Source: an uncultured Draconibacterium sp.
GTDB taxonomy: Bacteria; Bacteroidota; Bacteroidia; Bacteroidales; Prolixibacteraceae
Assembly: GCF_913063105.1 (NCBI RefSeq)
Contig: NZ_CAJXYQ010000018.1
Location: forward strand, 1-64,000
Length of the DNA stretch: 64,000 nucleotides
Direction of reading: 5' to 3'
The notes beneath the pieces are model-generated. The model did not search any database, was not told the DNA's origin, and was given only the letters and a program-made list of their open reading frames with translations. This document shows, one piece after another, positions 1 through 12,813 of this stretch (position 1 is the first letter of the stretch; each line of letters starts with the position of its first letter). Both the position numbers and the translations under genes were made by a program.

Positions 1-473
1 AAAATACCACCCGTGTGCATCCAGCGTACACCAAGTGTTCCGAAAATGTATTCCCAGTCAATATCGCCCGGTTTTAGCTGTGACGCAGCTGTATTGCCAC
101 GGTCGGAAACACCTTTGGCACCACGGATACCAAAACCACGTTCGGTAAAATTCAGCCCGTTGCGAACTGTTCGCCCACAACCATCGTAAGGCACCCATTT
201 TACAAACTGAGTATCAAGGCCGCCTTGCAGCATAAAGTCTTCAACCAAAGCACCAACTTCGTTATCGGCCAGCGCTGTAATAATTGCTGTTTTCTTGCCA
301 AAACACCTTCTCAGTCCACGCGATACATTGTATTCGCCACCGCCTTCCCAGGCACGAAACTGTCGGGTTGTTCTTATACGGCCCTCGCCCGGGTCGAGCC
401 TTAACATTACTTCACCCAACGAGATGCAATCGTAAGTGCATTCTGATTTTGATTTGATTTTCATTTTAGTCAT
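1..473 (-). CDS. PfkB-family sugar kinase (2-keto-3-deoxygluconate kinase-like), 3' end outside window
   Basis: Translating the minus strand from the ATG at 473 gives an open frame of 157 codons running off the left edge. It starts MTKMKIKSK and carries the PfkB N-terminal signature: LGEVMLRLDPGEGR, then a Gly-rich WEGGGEYNVSRGL and a following GKKTAIITAL-ADNEVG. This pattern is typical of ribokinase/PfkB kinases, and LGEVMLRL is common in 2-keto-3-deoxygluconate kinases. The gene follows uxaE and uxaC on the same strand, so phosphorylation of KDG made from hexuronates is the likely job; that assignment is by context. A second in-frame ATG lies at 464. The C-terminal half with the catalytic Asp is not visible. 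Confidence 0.85.
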   Translation of the reverse strand, partial: MTKMKIKSKSECTYDCISLGEVMLRLDPGEGRIRTTRQFRAWEGGGEYNVSRGLRRCFGKKTAIITALADNEVGALVEDFMLQGGLDTQFVKWVPYDGCGRTVRNGLNFTERGFGIRGAKGVSDRGNTAASQLKPGDIDWEYIFGTLGVRWMHTGGI

Positions 474-562
474 GTTGTTTTTATTCTATAGATATAAGAT
501 GGAACTTATCCCAACGAAGCAGAATTTATTTCTCTCTTGCAAAGATTTGGGATACTCCGCAA

Positions 563-576
563 TGCAATCGATTGCA
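563..576. promoter_or_regulatory. Perfect 14-bp palindrome, LacI-type operator candidate before the sugar kinase
   Basis: TGCAATCGATTGCA is perfectly self-complementary with a central CG, the usual shape of LacI-family operators. On the minus strand it directly follows TATTTTTG (plus 573-580), which matches the Bacteroidota -7 consensus TAnnTTTG. I saw no good -33 TTTG at the usual spacing. It sits in the 162-nt gap between uxaC and the sugar kinase; nothing else notable is in that gap. The binding protein is unknown. Confidence 0.5.
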
Positions 577-635
577 AAAATATACTTCCACCAAAATATA
601 ACGCTTAAAAGTCGTTAAAAATCAAATCGTTTTTA

Positions 636-2036
636 CTAAAAATTAAAATAAGCCTTGGCATTATTAAAACTAATATTCTCAACCATGTTGCCCAACAATT
701 CCTTGTTGTATGGAATTTCGCCGTTCTCAACATCATTACCCAGCAAGTTACATAGGGTTCTGCGGAAATACTCGTGGCGGGTGTACGATAAAAAGCTGCG
801 CGAATCGGTTAACATTCCTACAAAACGACTCAGCAAACCAAGGTTCGACAAGGCCTGCATTTGTTTTTCCATTCCGTCTTTCTGATCGAGAAACCACCAT
901 CCGGATCCGAACTGCATTTTTCCAGGCACAGAACCATCCTGATAGTTCCCTATCATTGTTGCAATTAGTTCGTTATCGCGCGGATTAAGGTTGTATAGAA
1001 TTGTTTTTGACAGTTTATCTTCCAAGTCAAGGCGATTCAATAGTTTCGAAAGTGGACGTGCAACTTCAAAATCACCAATTGAATCAAATCCGGTATCGGG
1101 GCCAAGTTTGTTAAACAAACGAGTGTTGTTGTTTCTTAAGGCTCCCAGATGGAACTGTTGAGTCCAGCCACGGGAATGATCCATAATCCCAAATTCGTAT
1201 AACATACACGACTGGAATTTCAAAATTTCTTCTTTTGATAACTCGTTGCCCGACCGCACTTTAGCAAATATTTTTTCAATTTCAGCTTCTGTATAGTCTT
1301 CTGCCAATACGGTTTCAAGACCATGGTCGCTTAAACGACAGCCATTCTGATGGAAGAATTCATGACGATTATCCAGAGCATCCATCAGGTCGGCGAAGCT
1401 ACCAATATTCATATTAGCAGCTTCTTCCAACTGTTTCAGGTAATCGTTATAACTTGCTGCATTTTCAACAGCCATGGCTTTATCAGGGCGCCATGCTGGT
1501 AAAACTGCAGTTTCAAAACCATCGGCTTTAATGGCACGGTGGTATTCCAAAGAATCAACCGGATCATCAGTGGTACAAATGGTATGTACATTTGCCATTT
1601 TAATAATTCCCCGACAAGAATATTCTGGTGTTTGTAATTTGGCATTACATTCTTCCCAAATTTCTTTGGCCGTTGCCGGACTTAGTACTTTATCTATTCC
1701 AAAGAACTTTTTCAGTTCCAGGTGTGTCCAGTGAAATAAAGGATTGCGTAGGGTATGTGGCACAGTCTCCGCCCATTTCTCAAATTTTTCCCAGTCGCTG
1801 GCATCACCTGTACAATACCGTTCATCAACACCATTGGTTCGCATACCGCGCCACTTATAATGGTCGCCATACAACCATATTTCAGTCATATTATTGTATT
1901 GCTTGTCTTCTGCAATTTCTTTTGGATTAATATGACAGTGATAATCAAAAATGGGCATTTTAGCCGCATGATCGTGGTACAATTCCTTCGCAACATTGCT
2001 TTGCAACAGGAAATCTTTTTCCATAAATTGTTTCAT
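636..2036 (-). CDS. uxaC: Glucuronate (uronate) isomerase
   Basis: The 466-residue protein matches the usual UxaC length. The N-terminus has FDYHCHINPKEIAED, the metal-binding HxH of this amidohydrolase-fold family. Other family blocks are FHWTHLELKKFFGI, TTDDPVDSLEYH and the C-terminal LTDSRSFLSYTRHEYFRR. The enzyme interconverts D-glucuronate and D-fructuronate, or D-galacturonate and D-tagaturonate, in the cytoplasm. It lies 45 nt after uxaE and before a PfkB kinase on the same strand, so the three form a hexuronate operon. The start at 2036 (MKQFMEKDFLL) fits the family N-terminus. Confidence 0.97.
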   Translation of the reverse strand: MKQFMEKDFLLQSNVAKELYHDHAAKMPIFDYHCHINPKEIAEDKQYNNMTEIWLYGDHYKWRGMRTNGVDERYCTGDASDWEKFEKWAETVPHTLRNPLFHWTHLELKKFFGIDKVLSPATAKEIWEECNAKLQTPEYSCRGIIKMANVHTICTTDDPVDSLEYHRAIKADGFETAVLPAWRPDKAMAVENAASYNDYLKQLEEAANMNIGSFADLMDALDNRHEFFHQNGCRLSDHGLETVLAEDYTEAEIEKIFAKVRSGNELSKEEILKFQSCMLYEFGIMDHSRGWTQQFHLGALRNNNTRLFNKLGPDTGFDSIGDFEVARPLSKLLNRLDLEDKLSKTILYNLNPRDNELIATMIGNYQDGSVPGKMQFGSGWWFLDQKDGMEKQMQALSNLGLLSRFVGMLTDSRSFLSYTRHEYFRRTLCNLLGNDVENGEIPYNKELLGNMVENISFNNAKAYFNF

Positions 2037-2081
2037 AACAAAAATATAAGTAAGAATTCGGCTTCCCGAAAATTCAGATTT

Positions 2082-3329
2082 TTATAAATCAAATAAACGT
2101 TTTAAATGTCTGTCGTAAATATTCTCTTCAACACAGCCACCAACTACATCGGCGTGTTTTTTTAAGAGACCGGTATAATTTTCACCCATTTCGGCTGCAA
2201 CTTTATATCCTACATGTATGAGTTGACGGAAATTTGCATTGTAATCGGCATGCCCCGGGATGTGGCGCAATGTGTTACCAAACTTCTCTCCCGACCATGA
2301 AGCAACCTCTTCAGCCGAAGGCAGTTGTGCATCGTCTATATCAATTACATCGGCATAAGGCCCACAAAGTTCTTCTTTTCGTTGCAGTGCTTTGGTATAA
2401 ATCTCTTTGGCTACCACTAAACCTTCATCGCCCGAAATTGCCAGGCCAATTACCTCTTCCAGCCACGTTGTACCGGCAGTTTTTACATGTAATCCTTTGT
2501 CGTATTTCTTTATTATTTCGGCCATTATGGGGTAAATGGTAAACTTATCCGAACCTGAATGTACACTTAGTTTTAAATCAGAGGGTAAACCAAAGGCTTT
2601 AACCGCATAATCAATTACCAACACGTCCTGTTCAAATTCTTTGGCAAACTGAGTGGCGTCACCTACATAGTCAACACCTTTGTTAAATCGCCCTGTAAAT
2701 TTTGGCGCAATTGTCTGAGCTGGAATATTTTCGTCGGCAATCATTTTCAAAATAAAAAATAGTTCAACCGGTGTTTGCGGTGCTTCTACCTCATCCATCG
2801 ATACTTCAGTAACAAAGTTTCCTTTGCCTTTAGCTGCTTCAATGTGGCGATATATTTTTCCGGCTTCTTTAATCGCGGCAAGGTATTTTGTGGCCACTTC
2901 CTCCAATAGTTGTTCCGAAATCTCAATGGCTTCATCAATTCCCGGAATAGTAACTTTGGCCCCCAATGCGGCGCATGATGACTTGAAAGCATCTACATCA
3001 TCAGCTGAAGACTCGTTGCCAATGTACATGGCTACATCAAGTGTAAAAAAGTCGGAATGAGCAATAAATCGATCTACATTACCAAGGTTAATATGATCGG
3101 CATCCACAAAATAGGGCTTATCCCAGCCCAAAGCTTTTGTTGCTTCATCTGCTTCAACACGAGTTCCAGACGGTTCTGAATGAACAATGTCGTGTTCGCG
3201 GTTTGATTTATTCCATACCGGGGTAACCGCAATTCCTTTTTGATTAGCTCTAATTAATGCACGAAGTTGTGCTTCTCCTTCATGATTGAAGCGGTCGCCC
3301 ACTCCAAAACTGTATTTTCCGAATTCCAT
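2082..3329 (-). CDS. uxaE: Tagaturonate epimerase (UxaE family)
   Basis: The 415-residue protein starts MEFGKYSFGVGDRFNHEG and contains FVDADHINLGNVDRF, KLSVHSGSDKFTIYP and the C-terminal HADYNANFRQLIHVGYKVA, blocks I associate with the UxaE family (PF16257). UxaE of Thermotoga maritima epimerises D-tagaturonate to D-fructuronate, so galacturonate can enter the glucuronate branch. Several His/Asp clusters fit a metal-dependent epimerase. It is the first gene of the minus-strand uxaE-uxaC-kinase set and has a good promoter just upstream. Many databases leave this family unnamed, so function rests on family recognition plus the uxaC neighbour. Confidence 0.85.
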   Translation of the reverse strand: MEFGKYSFGVGDRFNHEGEAQLRALIRANQKGIAVTPVWNKSNREHDIVHSEPSGTRVEADEATKALGWDKPYFVDADHINLGNVDRFIAHSDFFTLDVAMYIGNESSADDVDAFKSSCAALGAKVTIPGIDEAIEISEQLLEEVATKYLAAIKEAGKIYRHIEAAKGKGNFVTEVSMDEVEAPQTPVELFFILKMIADENIPAQTIAPKFTGRFNKGVDYVGDATQFAKEFEQDVLVIDYAVKAFGLPSDLKLSVHSGSDKFTIYPIMAEIIKKYDKGLHVKTAGTTWLEEVIGLAISGDEGLVVAKEIYTKALQRKEELCGPYADVIDIDDAQLPSAEEVASWSGEKFGNTLRHIPGHADYNANFRQLIHVGYKVAAEMGENYTGLLKKHADVVGGCVEENIYDRHLKRLFDL

Positions 3330-3368
3330 GATACTAGTTTAGTTATATTATTTTGAAAAATAATTTTC

Positions 3369-3412
3369 CGTGTACGTGCACGAAAGTAGAACTATATTTT
3401 AAATCTCACAAA
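3369..3412 (-). promoter_or_regulatory. uxaE promoter with overlapping near-palindromic operator
   Basis: On the minus strand TTTG (3409-3412) is followed after 20 nt by TACTTTCG (3381-3388), one base off TAnnTTTG. CGTGTACGTGCACG (plus 3369-3382) overlaps its 3' end and is palindromic at 12 of 14 positions, so it would cover the transcription start. This suggests repression of the hexuronate operon by a palindrome-binding regulator. Its sequence differs from the palindrome before the kinase. The uxaE start codon is 39 nt downstream of the operator. Confidence 0.5.
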
Positions 3413-3595
3413 TTTTAAATACTGTTTAAAATCATTCAAGCCAAAACGAACAAAACATTAAACACCTGATATACTGAAACTTGAACAATAAGCAGCTTTG
3501 TTAAAAAAACTTAAAAACACATAAAACTTAAAACAAATTTTTGGGAGGTAGTAAATTCCCTCAAAATGAAGTTAAACAATCCACCCAAAAAAAAC

Positions 3596-3603
3596 TATCT
3601 TTG
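3596..3603 (+). promoter_or_regulatory. -7 element candidate for the GH2-GH20 operon
   Basis: TATCTTTG exactly matches the Bacteroidota -7 consensus TAnnTTTG and lies 48 nt before the GH2 start codon. No clear TTTG is seen 19-21 nt upstream. The rest of the 322-nt divergent gap (3330-3651) is AT-rich; apart from this box and the uxaE promoter I see no structure in it. Confidence 0.5.
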
Positions 3604-3624
3604 GAATTTATTAGACTATCTTGA

Positions 3625-6828
<3,204 letters not shown>

Positions 6829-6856
6829 TTCACAGAAATCACATAAAAACAAAATA

Positions 6857-9163
6857 ATGATGCGACTATTTATTTCCATCTTAGCGATGATAATCAGTGT
6901 TGGCACCTTTGCCCAATCTGCCAACATGGTACCAAAGCCGGTTTCGGTAGTAACAAGCGAGGGCGAGTTTAAAATTACCAACAACACCAAAGTTCTTTTT
7001 AATGCTACAAACGATATCGAAAAACAATTTGCTGATTTGACGAGTGACATTTTAAAAAACGCAACGGGCAATGCACCGAAATTTGCAGAACCAACATCGA
7101 ACAAAAAAGGTAATATTCTTATTCAGCTAAACAATCCACTCCACACAAAAATCGGGAACGAAGGTTATACGCTTTCTATTCAGCCCAACCATGTTTTTTT
7201 GAACGCCAACACTACTGCCGGTTTATTTTACGGAATGCAAAGTATCTGGCAGCTTTTAACCGCAAACGAAGGCACTACCCTGCCCTGCATGGAAATTACC
7301 GATTATCCACGATTTGGCTGGCGCAGTTTGCACCTCGATGTTTCGCGCCACTTTATGCCTGTTGAGTTTATTTATAAGTACATCGACTACATTGCCATGC
7401 ATAAAATGAATGTATTCCACTGGCATTTGGTGGATGACCAGGGTTGGCGAATAGAAATAAAAAAATATCCCAAACTTACTGAAATTGGTGCCTGGCGCGC
7501 CGATCGTGCGCACCTTGACTGGAACTCAAGAAAAGAACCGGTAAAGGAGAATGAACCAAAATACGGCGGCTTTTATTCGCAGGAAGATGCGAAAGCCATT
7601 GTTGAATACGCCCGAAAAAAACACGTTACGGTAATTCCTGAAATTGAAATGCCGGCTCACGTGATGTCGGCGCTGGCAGCTTATCCCGAGTTTTCGTGTA
7701 CCGGCGAATACAAACCTGTTCCTCCGGGCGGCGTTTGGCCAATCACGCATATTTTTTGTGCCGGAAAAGAAGAAACGTTTAACTTTTTGGAAGACATACT
7801 GACCGAAGTTATGGTACTTTTCCCATCAACATACATCCACATTGGAGGCGATGAAGCCACGAAAACCGAATGGGAGAAATGTGCGCTCTGCCAAAAACGC
7901 ATGAGCAACGAAGGCTTAAAAGATGAGCATGAATTGCAGGCTTATTTTATAAAACGAATCGAGAAATTCCTGAATAAAAACGGCCGTCAGTTAATTGGCT
8001 GGGACGAAATTCTGGAAGGCGGATTGGATCCGACAGCAACCATTATGTCGTGGCGTGGTACCGATCCGGGCATAAGGGCTGCAAAAGCCGGTCACGATGT
8101 GGTAATGTCGCCAACATCTCATTGTTATTTTGATTATTATCAGGGTAATCCTTCGCTTGAGCCAAAAGCTTTTGGCGGAAACATCACCCTTAAAAAAGTA
8201 TACCATTACGAACCTGTGCCCGAAGAATTGAGTCCACAAGAAGCCGAACATATTATTGGTGCCCAAGCCAACATCTGGACAGAATATATGCCAAACGGAC
8301 GCCATGTGGAATACATGATTATGCCGCGTATGAGCGCCCTTTCAGAAGTATTATGGTCGCCAAAAGAGGCAAAAGACTGGGGCGATTTCTCAAAAAGAAT
8401 GAAAAGTCAATACCAACGGTTCGACAAATTGGGAATCAACTATGCAACCAGTGCATTTCAGGTTTCGGCAAAACCGGAACTTGATACTGAAAACAAGGCG
8501 GTAAAAGTTTCATTAAGCACCGATGCATGGAATCCCGACATTTTTTATACGATTGACGGATCGGAACCAAACGCACAATCAAATAAGTATACTCAGGCAT
8601 TTTCGATCACGAAATCAGGCACTGTGAAAGCTGTTGTTATTCAGGACGGAAAACAGAAATCGCAGCCACTGGCCACCGATTTTATTATTCATAAAGCCAT
8701 TGCCTGCAAAGTGAACCAGAAATACCCGAACAGCAAAAGCTACGAATCAAGTGGTGAATTTGCACTGGTAAACGGAATTAAAGGCTCCAAAGACCATCAC
8801 GATGGCAACTGGAAAGGATTTAACGGAAAAGATCTGGTGGCAACGATCGACCTCGAACAGTCGCAATCGTTTTCAAAAGTAAGCACCGGAGTACTTCAGG
8901 ATAACGGCGCATGGATTTTTTACCCAACACATGTTACAGTTGAAGTTTCGGAAGACGGACAGAACTATAAAAAACTGGGGACAGTAAAAAACAAGGTTAG
9001 CGCAAAAGACGGGGAGCGTCAGACTCAAGAACTGGTGCTAAACAAAAAAGGTAAAGGACGTTATGTACGTGTTACCGCAGCGCATTTAACAAGTTGCCCC
9101 AAAGGCCATGCCGGCGAGGGAAAACCAGGCTGGCTATTTGTTGATGAAATTATTGTAGAATAA
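6857..9163 (+). CDS. Exported beta-N-acetylhexosaminidase, GH20
   Basis: I place the start at the ATG at 6857, giving 768 residues (MMRLFISILA) with a signal peptide ending near GTFAQ. The longer frame from 6731 would overlap lacZ and lose the signal. Domains are GH20b (about 24-150), catalytic TIM barrel (about 150-500) with HFHWH-like VFHWHLVDDQGWR and the catalytic pair D332-E333 in HIGGDEATK, a chitobiase/HEX C-terminal beta domain around FYTIDGSEPN, and a C-terminal F5/8-type discoidin-like domain (about 640-768). It removes terminal beta-GlcNAc/GalNAc. It is second in the operon with the GH2 gene and is followed by a strong terminator. Confidence 0.95.
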   Translation: MMRLFISILAMIISVGTFAQSANMVPKPVSVVTSEGEFKITNNTKVLFNATNDIEKQFADLTSDILKNATGNAPKFAEPTSNKKGNILIQLNNPLHTKIGNEGYTLSIQPNHVFLNANTTAGLFYGMQSIWQLLTANEGTTLPCMEITDYPRFGWRSLHLDVSRHFMPVEFIYKYIDYIAMHKMNVFHWHLVDDQGWRIEIKKYPKLTEIGAWRADRAHLDWNSRKEPVKENEPKYGGFYSQEDAKAIVEYARKKHVTVIPEIEMPAHVMSALAAYPEFSCTGEYKPVPPGGVWPITHIFCAGKEETFNFLEDILTEVMVLFPSTYIHIGGDEATKTEWEKCALCQKRMSNEGLKDEHELQAYFIKRIEKFLNKNGRQLIGWDEILEGGLDPTATIMSWRGTDPGIRAAKAGHDVVMSPTSHCYFDYYQGNPSLEPKAFGGNITLKKVYHYEPVPEELSPQEAEHIIGAQANIWTEYMPNGRHVEYMIMPRMSALSEVLWSPKEAKDWGDFSKRMKSQYQRFDKLGINYATSAFQVSAKPELDTENKAVKVSLSTDAWNPDIFYTIDGSEPNAQSNKYTQAFSITKSGTVKAVVIQDGKQKSQPLATDFIIHKAIACKVNQKYPNSKSYESSGEFALVNGIKGSKDHHDGNWKGFNGKDLVATIDLEQSQSFSKVSTGVLQDNGAWIFYPTHVTVEVSEDGQNYKKLGTVKNKVSAKDGERQTQELVLNKKGKGRYVRVTAAHLTSCPKGHAGEGKPGWLFVDEIIVE

Positions 9164-9166
9164 TAG

Positions 9167-9203
9167 AATTAAAGGGCACGAGCTAAGTTCGTGCCCTTTA
9201 ATT
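9167..9203. terminator. Bidirectional rho-independent terminator
   Basis: A perfect 11-bp stem (AAAGGGCACGA, 9171-9181; TCGTGCCCTTT, 9189-9199) with a 7-nt loop extends through A/T pairs to about 15 bp, with T-runs on both strands. It separates the convergent GH20 gene and methyltransferase. Confidence 0.9.
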
Positions 9204-9204
9204 T

Positions 9205-10050
9205 TTACTGCTTTTTTCGGGCAACCGTAAAAGTTACATGCTTTCCACCAAACAGGTTCCCCCCCGGTAAAACATCTTCGAAAAATTCAATATCTTGCCA
9301 TTCGTTTTCAGCCAGAAGCTTTTTCAAATCAGCAACTGCAAAAAAGTGCGTCCAAAAACGATAAAGAGAAACACCTTCATTTTCATCAACAATCTGGTGC
9401 TGATAAAGAATTACCTTTTCCTTTTCATATAAAAACGATTCCGAAAGTGCCAGATAAGGCTGCGGTTTCCAGAAACCTTTTTCGGCAACTTCCCAGTTTT
9501 TGGCAGCTACTTTTTTAGGCAGATCCTTATCGTTCAACACATCGAAAATAAAGTTACCTCCGGGCTTCAGAACCTTGTATATAAACCGAAGCAATTTTGC
9601 CCTGTCTTGTGGCAGCAAAACCCCCAGATCAGTATAAATCAACAAAACCAAGTCAAAACTTTGTTCAGGCAATTCCAGTTCAAGGTAATTTTTGCGGATA
9701 TAACGAATTGCAAGTCCATTCTCTTCTGCTTTCTTTTTTGCGTAACCAATCGAACTTTGCGAGAAATCAACACCCGTAACTTTGTGGCCTTTCTCGGCCA
9801 GCAAGGTTGAATACAAACCTGGGCCACATCCCAAATCAAGTATATTCAGCTTTTCTCCTCCTGATTTGCCTGATATCCAGTTCACCGTATTTTTTATCGT
9901 TTCCGGCTTGCGACTTGCTAAATCCACATGCTCGTTCAGGTGCACTTGCAAAAGCTGTTTCGAAATGTGTGTGTCGGTCCACATGATTGCAGTACCCGGC
10001 TCGTAAAGTTTTTGTTTTTGGCTGTTAGCCAGTAATTTATTGAGTTTCAT
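9205..10050 (-). CDS. Class I SAM-dependent methyltransferase
   Basis: The start at 10050 gives 281 residues (MKLNKLLANSQKQ); the longer frame from 10107 adds an unlikely hydrophobic stretch. SAM motif I is NILDLGCGPGLYSTLL, followed by the acidic motif II residue in VTGVDFS and motif IV-like SFDLVLLIYTDLGVL. LKPGGNFIFDVLN is the post-motif block. The substrate cannot be told; the family includes small-molecule methylases annotated only as methyltransferase domain proteins. It stands alone, convergent with GH20 and divergent from the E1 fusion gene, so context gives no help on function. Confidence 0.85.
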   Translation of the reverse strand: MKLNKLLANSQKQKLYEPGTAIMWTDTHISKQLLQVHLNEHVDLASRKPETIKNTVNWISGKSGGEKLNILDLGCGPGLYSTLLAEKGHKVTGVDFSQSSIGYAKKKAEENGLAIRYIRKNYLELELPEQSFDLVLLIYTDLGVLLPQDRAKLLRFIYKVLKPGGNFIFDVLNDKDLPKKVAAKNWEVAEKGFWKPQPYLALSESFLYEKEKVILYQHQIVDENEGVSLYRFWTHFFAVADLKKLLAENEWQDIEFFEDVLPGGNLFGGKHVTFTVARKKQ

Positions 10051-10306
10051 TTTTTGTGCAATTAAACTAATGAGTAAAATAATTTGATATAAAAAAACAT
10101 CACACAAACAAAACTATGCCTGTGTAAATCAACTCCGAATGGAGTATTTCTGATATTTAATCTCAATAAATGAAGTGGAGCAAAGTTAAAAACAATTTTC
10201 GAATAATAAATCTTTTTGCCTTGTGCACAACAAATAACAAGCTGTTGGTTTCGTTAATTTTCAAATAGTTAGAATTACGACCAATAAAACAAAAATTCTT
10301 AAATCC

Positions 10307-10324
10307 ATGCACCTTTTAGTGCAT
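10307..10324. promoter_or_regulatory. Inverted repeat in the divergent gap before the E1 fusion gene
   Basis: ATGCAC-N6-GTGCAT lies 78 nt before the E1 start codon inside the 351-nt gap 10051-10401. It could be an operator or a small RNA hairpin. I found no full TAnnTTTG box for either flanking gene; the remainder of the gap is AT-rich without evident features. Confidence 0.3.
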
Positions 10325-10401
10325 TCTAAATAAGAACTTTAGCTAAACAATTCAAACTAAAAACCGTTCTAATCCCGACAGCAGTTAAACAAGAAGCGTA
10401 T

Positions 10402-12813
10402 ATGTATTTAGAAAAAGAAAAACCGGTTACACAAAATAACGTTGAAGCAAAAGAAGCCCTTCAGGATTATTACATTGCCATTTTAAGTCGTCAGTTAAGT
10501 ATTTTGGGTCGTCGCGAGGTACACAATGGCCGCGCACACTTTGGTATTTTTGGCGATGGAAAGGAAGTGGCCCAAATTGCATATGCAAAAAACTTTAAAA
10601 AGGGTGACTGGCGTTCGGGCTATTACCGCGACCAGACTTTTATGCTGGCACTGGGACTGCTTGAACCTGAGGAGTTTTTTGCCATGATTTATGGCGATAC
10701 CGATGATGAAATAAATCCCTCGACCGGAGGCCGTAATTTTAACAACCACTTCAGCACCAGAAATATTTCTGAGTTGGGTGAGATAAAAGATCTTGCCAGT
10801 CAATACAATTCGGCTTCCGACATTTCATCAACCGGCGGTCAGATGCCTCGACTGCTCGGCTTGGCGCAGGCCAGCAAAATGGTACGGCAACAACCCGAGT
10901 TAAAAAAACACCTCAACAATAATGTTACCGGCAACGAGGTGGCATTTGGCAGTATTGGTGATGCTAGCACCTCGGAAGGAATTTTTTTTGAAACCATAAA
11001 CGCTGCAGGAGTTTTGCAGGTACCAATGGCAGTAGCCATTTACGACGATGGCTTTGGAATAAGTGTTCCCATTGAACTACAAACCACCAAATCGAGTATT
11101 TCGGAAGCCTTAAAAGGTTTTGAAAAAAAAGATAAGAGCAATGGCGTAAAAATATTTAAATGCAAGGGCTGGCAGTATCCGGAATTAATTGAAACATTTA
11201 AACAAGGGATTGACTTTTGCCGGAGCACACACACTCCTGTAGTTTTTCATATTTACGAAGTTACCCAACCACAGGGACATTCCACCTCGGGCTCGCACGA
11301 GCGTTACAAAACCAAAGAGCGTTTGGCCTGGGAAAACGAATACGACAGTATTAACCAAATGCGTAAATGGCTGCTTAGTTCAGGAATTGCCGACGAGGAA
11401 ATGTTGGTGGAAATTGAGAAATCGGCACAAAAACAAGCAAAACAAGCCAAAAATAATGCCTGGAACAATTATACCCAGGGCTATCAGAACGAACGAAAAG
11501 ATTTGCTGCATATTTTAAAGCAAATTGATGGAAAAAGTGATTTACAAAGTCAACGCAGGTTTGAGAAAGTTACCGATAAGTTTTTTCCCACCCGACGTTC
11601 GCACCTTAGTTTTGCCAAGCGCCTAAAGCTGGAGATGCACCTTAGCAATTCCCTTAAAAACGAAAGAGACCAACTTAAAGAATGGATAAACAGGTTTGAG
11701 GAACGTACTGCTGGTTTTTACAACAGCTCGTTACACCGCACAGGTCCCGACTCAGCCCTGAGTGTAAAACCAGCACCTGTCACCTACAACGAAAATCCGA
11801 ATGAAGTAAACGGCTCGGTTGTGGTTAATAAAAATTTTGATGCGCTCTTTAATAAATACCCCAACCTGGTAACTTTTGGTCAGGATACCGGCAAACTAGG
11901 CGATGTAAACCAGGGGATGAAAGGCATGCAGGAAAAATATGGCAAAATACGGGTTGACGATGCCGGCATTCGCGAAGCAACCATAATTGGGCAAGGCATA
12001 GGGCTGGCCTTGAGAGGCTTTCGCCCGATTGCCGAAATACAATACCTCGATTACCTGATTTATGCGCAATCGCAATTAAGCGACGACCTGGCAACCATGC
12101 AATACCGAACAAAAGGCAGGCAGGCAGCGCCTGTAATTGTTCGCACCCGAGGTCACCAGCTACAAGGAATCTGGCATGCCGGATCGCCCATGCAGATGCT
12201 TTTAGGCTCTATGCGTGGCATGTACCTCTGTGTTCCGCGCAACCTTACCCAGGCGGCAGGCATGTACAATACCCTGCTCGAGAGTAACGACCCGGCATTG
12301 GTAATTGAGCCGTTAAAAGCTTATAATGTAAAAGAAAAACTCCCACTTAACCATGGCGAATATAAAGTTCCGCTTGGGGTACCCGAAATTGTGCACGAAG
12401 GAACTGATGTTACGGTCGTAACCTATGCATGGAACGTGCATCATGCAATAAAAGCTGCAAAATTATTACAGGATTTTAAGGGAATTTCAATTGAAGTAAT
12501 TGATGTACAAACTTTAATGCCCTTTGATGTTAACCATCGGATACTGGAGTCGGTAAAAAAAACGGGAAAGGTAATTTTTATGGACGAAGATGTACCCGGA
12601 GGAGGCACTGCTTACATGCTGCAGAAGGTAATTGAAGAACAGAAAGCTTTTGATTACCTTGATACTGCCCCCAGGACATTGCCCGCAAAAGAACATCGTC
12701 CGGCTTATGGTATTGATGGCGAATATTTTTCGAAACCTAATGTTGAACTATTGTTCAGAAATGTTTATGAGCTGATGCAGGAGGTAGAACCAAAAAGGTT
12801 TCCGGAGTTATAA
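10402..12813 (+). CDS. 2-oxoacid dehydrogenase E1, fused alpha and beta subunits
   Basis: One 803-residue chain contains an E1-alpha part (about 1-340) with the thiamine-diphosphate motif GSIGDASTSEG (GDAS at 186-189), a charged helical linker (about 340-470), and an E1-beta part (about 480-803) starting VTFGQDTGKLGDVNQG and including VRTRGHQLQGIWHAGSPMQ and EPLKAYNVKEKLPL. It decarboxylates a 2-oxoacid and passes the acyl group to a lipoyl E2. Sequence alone does not separate branched-chain from pyruvate substrates; Bacteroidota fusions of this kind are usually called branched-chain or generic. No E2 or E3 gene is nearby. Its stop overlaps the stop of the convergent regulator by 6 nt. Confidence 0.88.
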   Translation: MYLEKEKPVTQNNVEAKEALQDYYIAILSRQLSILGRREVHNGRAHFGIFGDGKEVAQIAYAKNFKKGDWRSGYYRDQTFMLALGLLEPEEFFAMIYGDTDDEINPSTGGRNFNNHFSTRNISELGEIKDLASQYNSASDISSTGGQMPRLLGLAQASKMVRQQPELKKHLNNNVTGNEVAFGSIGDASTSEGIFFETINAAGVLQVPMAVAIYDDGFGISVPIELQTTKSSISEALKGFEKKDKSNGVKIFKCKGWQYPELIETFKQGIDFCRSTHTPVVFHIYEVTQPQGHSTSGSHERYKTKERLAWENEYDSINQMRKWLLSSGIADEEMLVEIEKSAQKQAKQAKNNAWNNYTQGYQNERKDLLHILKQIDGKSDLQSQRRFEKVTDKFFPTRRSHLSFAKRLKLEMHLSNSLKNERDQLKEWINRFEERTAGFYNSSLHRTGPDSALSVKPAPVTYNENPNEVNGSVVVNKNFDALFNKYPNLVTFGQDTGKLGDVNQGMKGMQEKYGKIRVDDAGIREATIIGQGIGLALRGFRPIAEIQYLDYLIYAQSQLSDDLATMQYRTKGRQAAPVIVRTRGHQLQGIWHAGSPMQMLLGSMRGMYLCVPRNLTQAAGMYNTLLESNDPALVIEPLKAYNVKEKLPLNHGEYKVPLGVPEIVHEGTDVTVVTYAWNVHHAIKAAKLLQDFKGISIEVIDVQTLMPFDVNHRILESVKKTGKVIFMDEDVPGGGTAYMLQKVIEEQKAFDYLDTAPRTLPAKEHRPAYGIDGEYFSKPNVELLFRNVYELMQEVEPKRFPEL

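Noticed and set aside
436..618. 60-residue plus-strand ORF at the left end
   Set aside because: It overlaps the sugar kinase start antisense and the operator region, and has no recognisable sequence.
10051..10107. Longer N-terminus of the methyltransferase
   Set aside because: The added hydrophobic stretch is not expected in a soluble class I methyltransferase.
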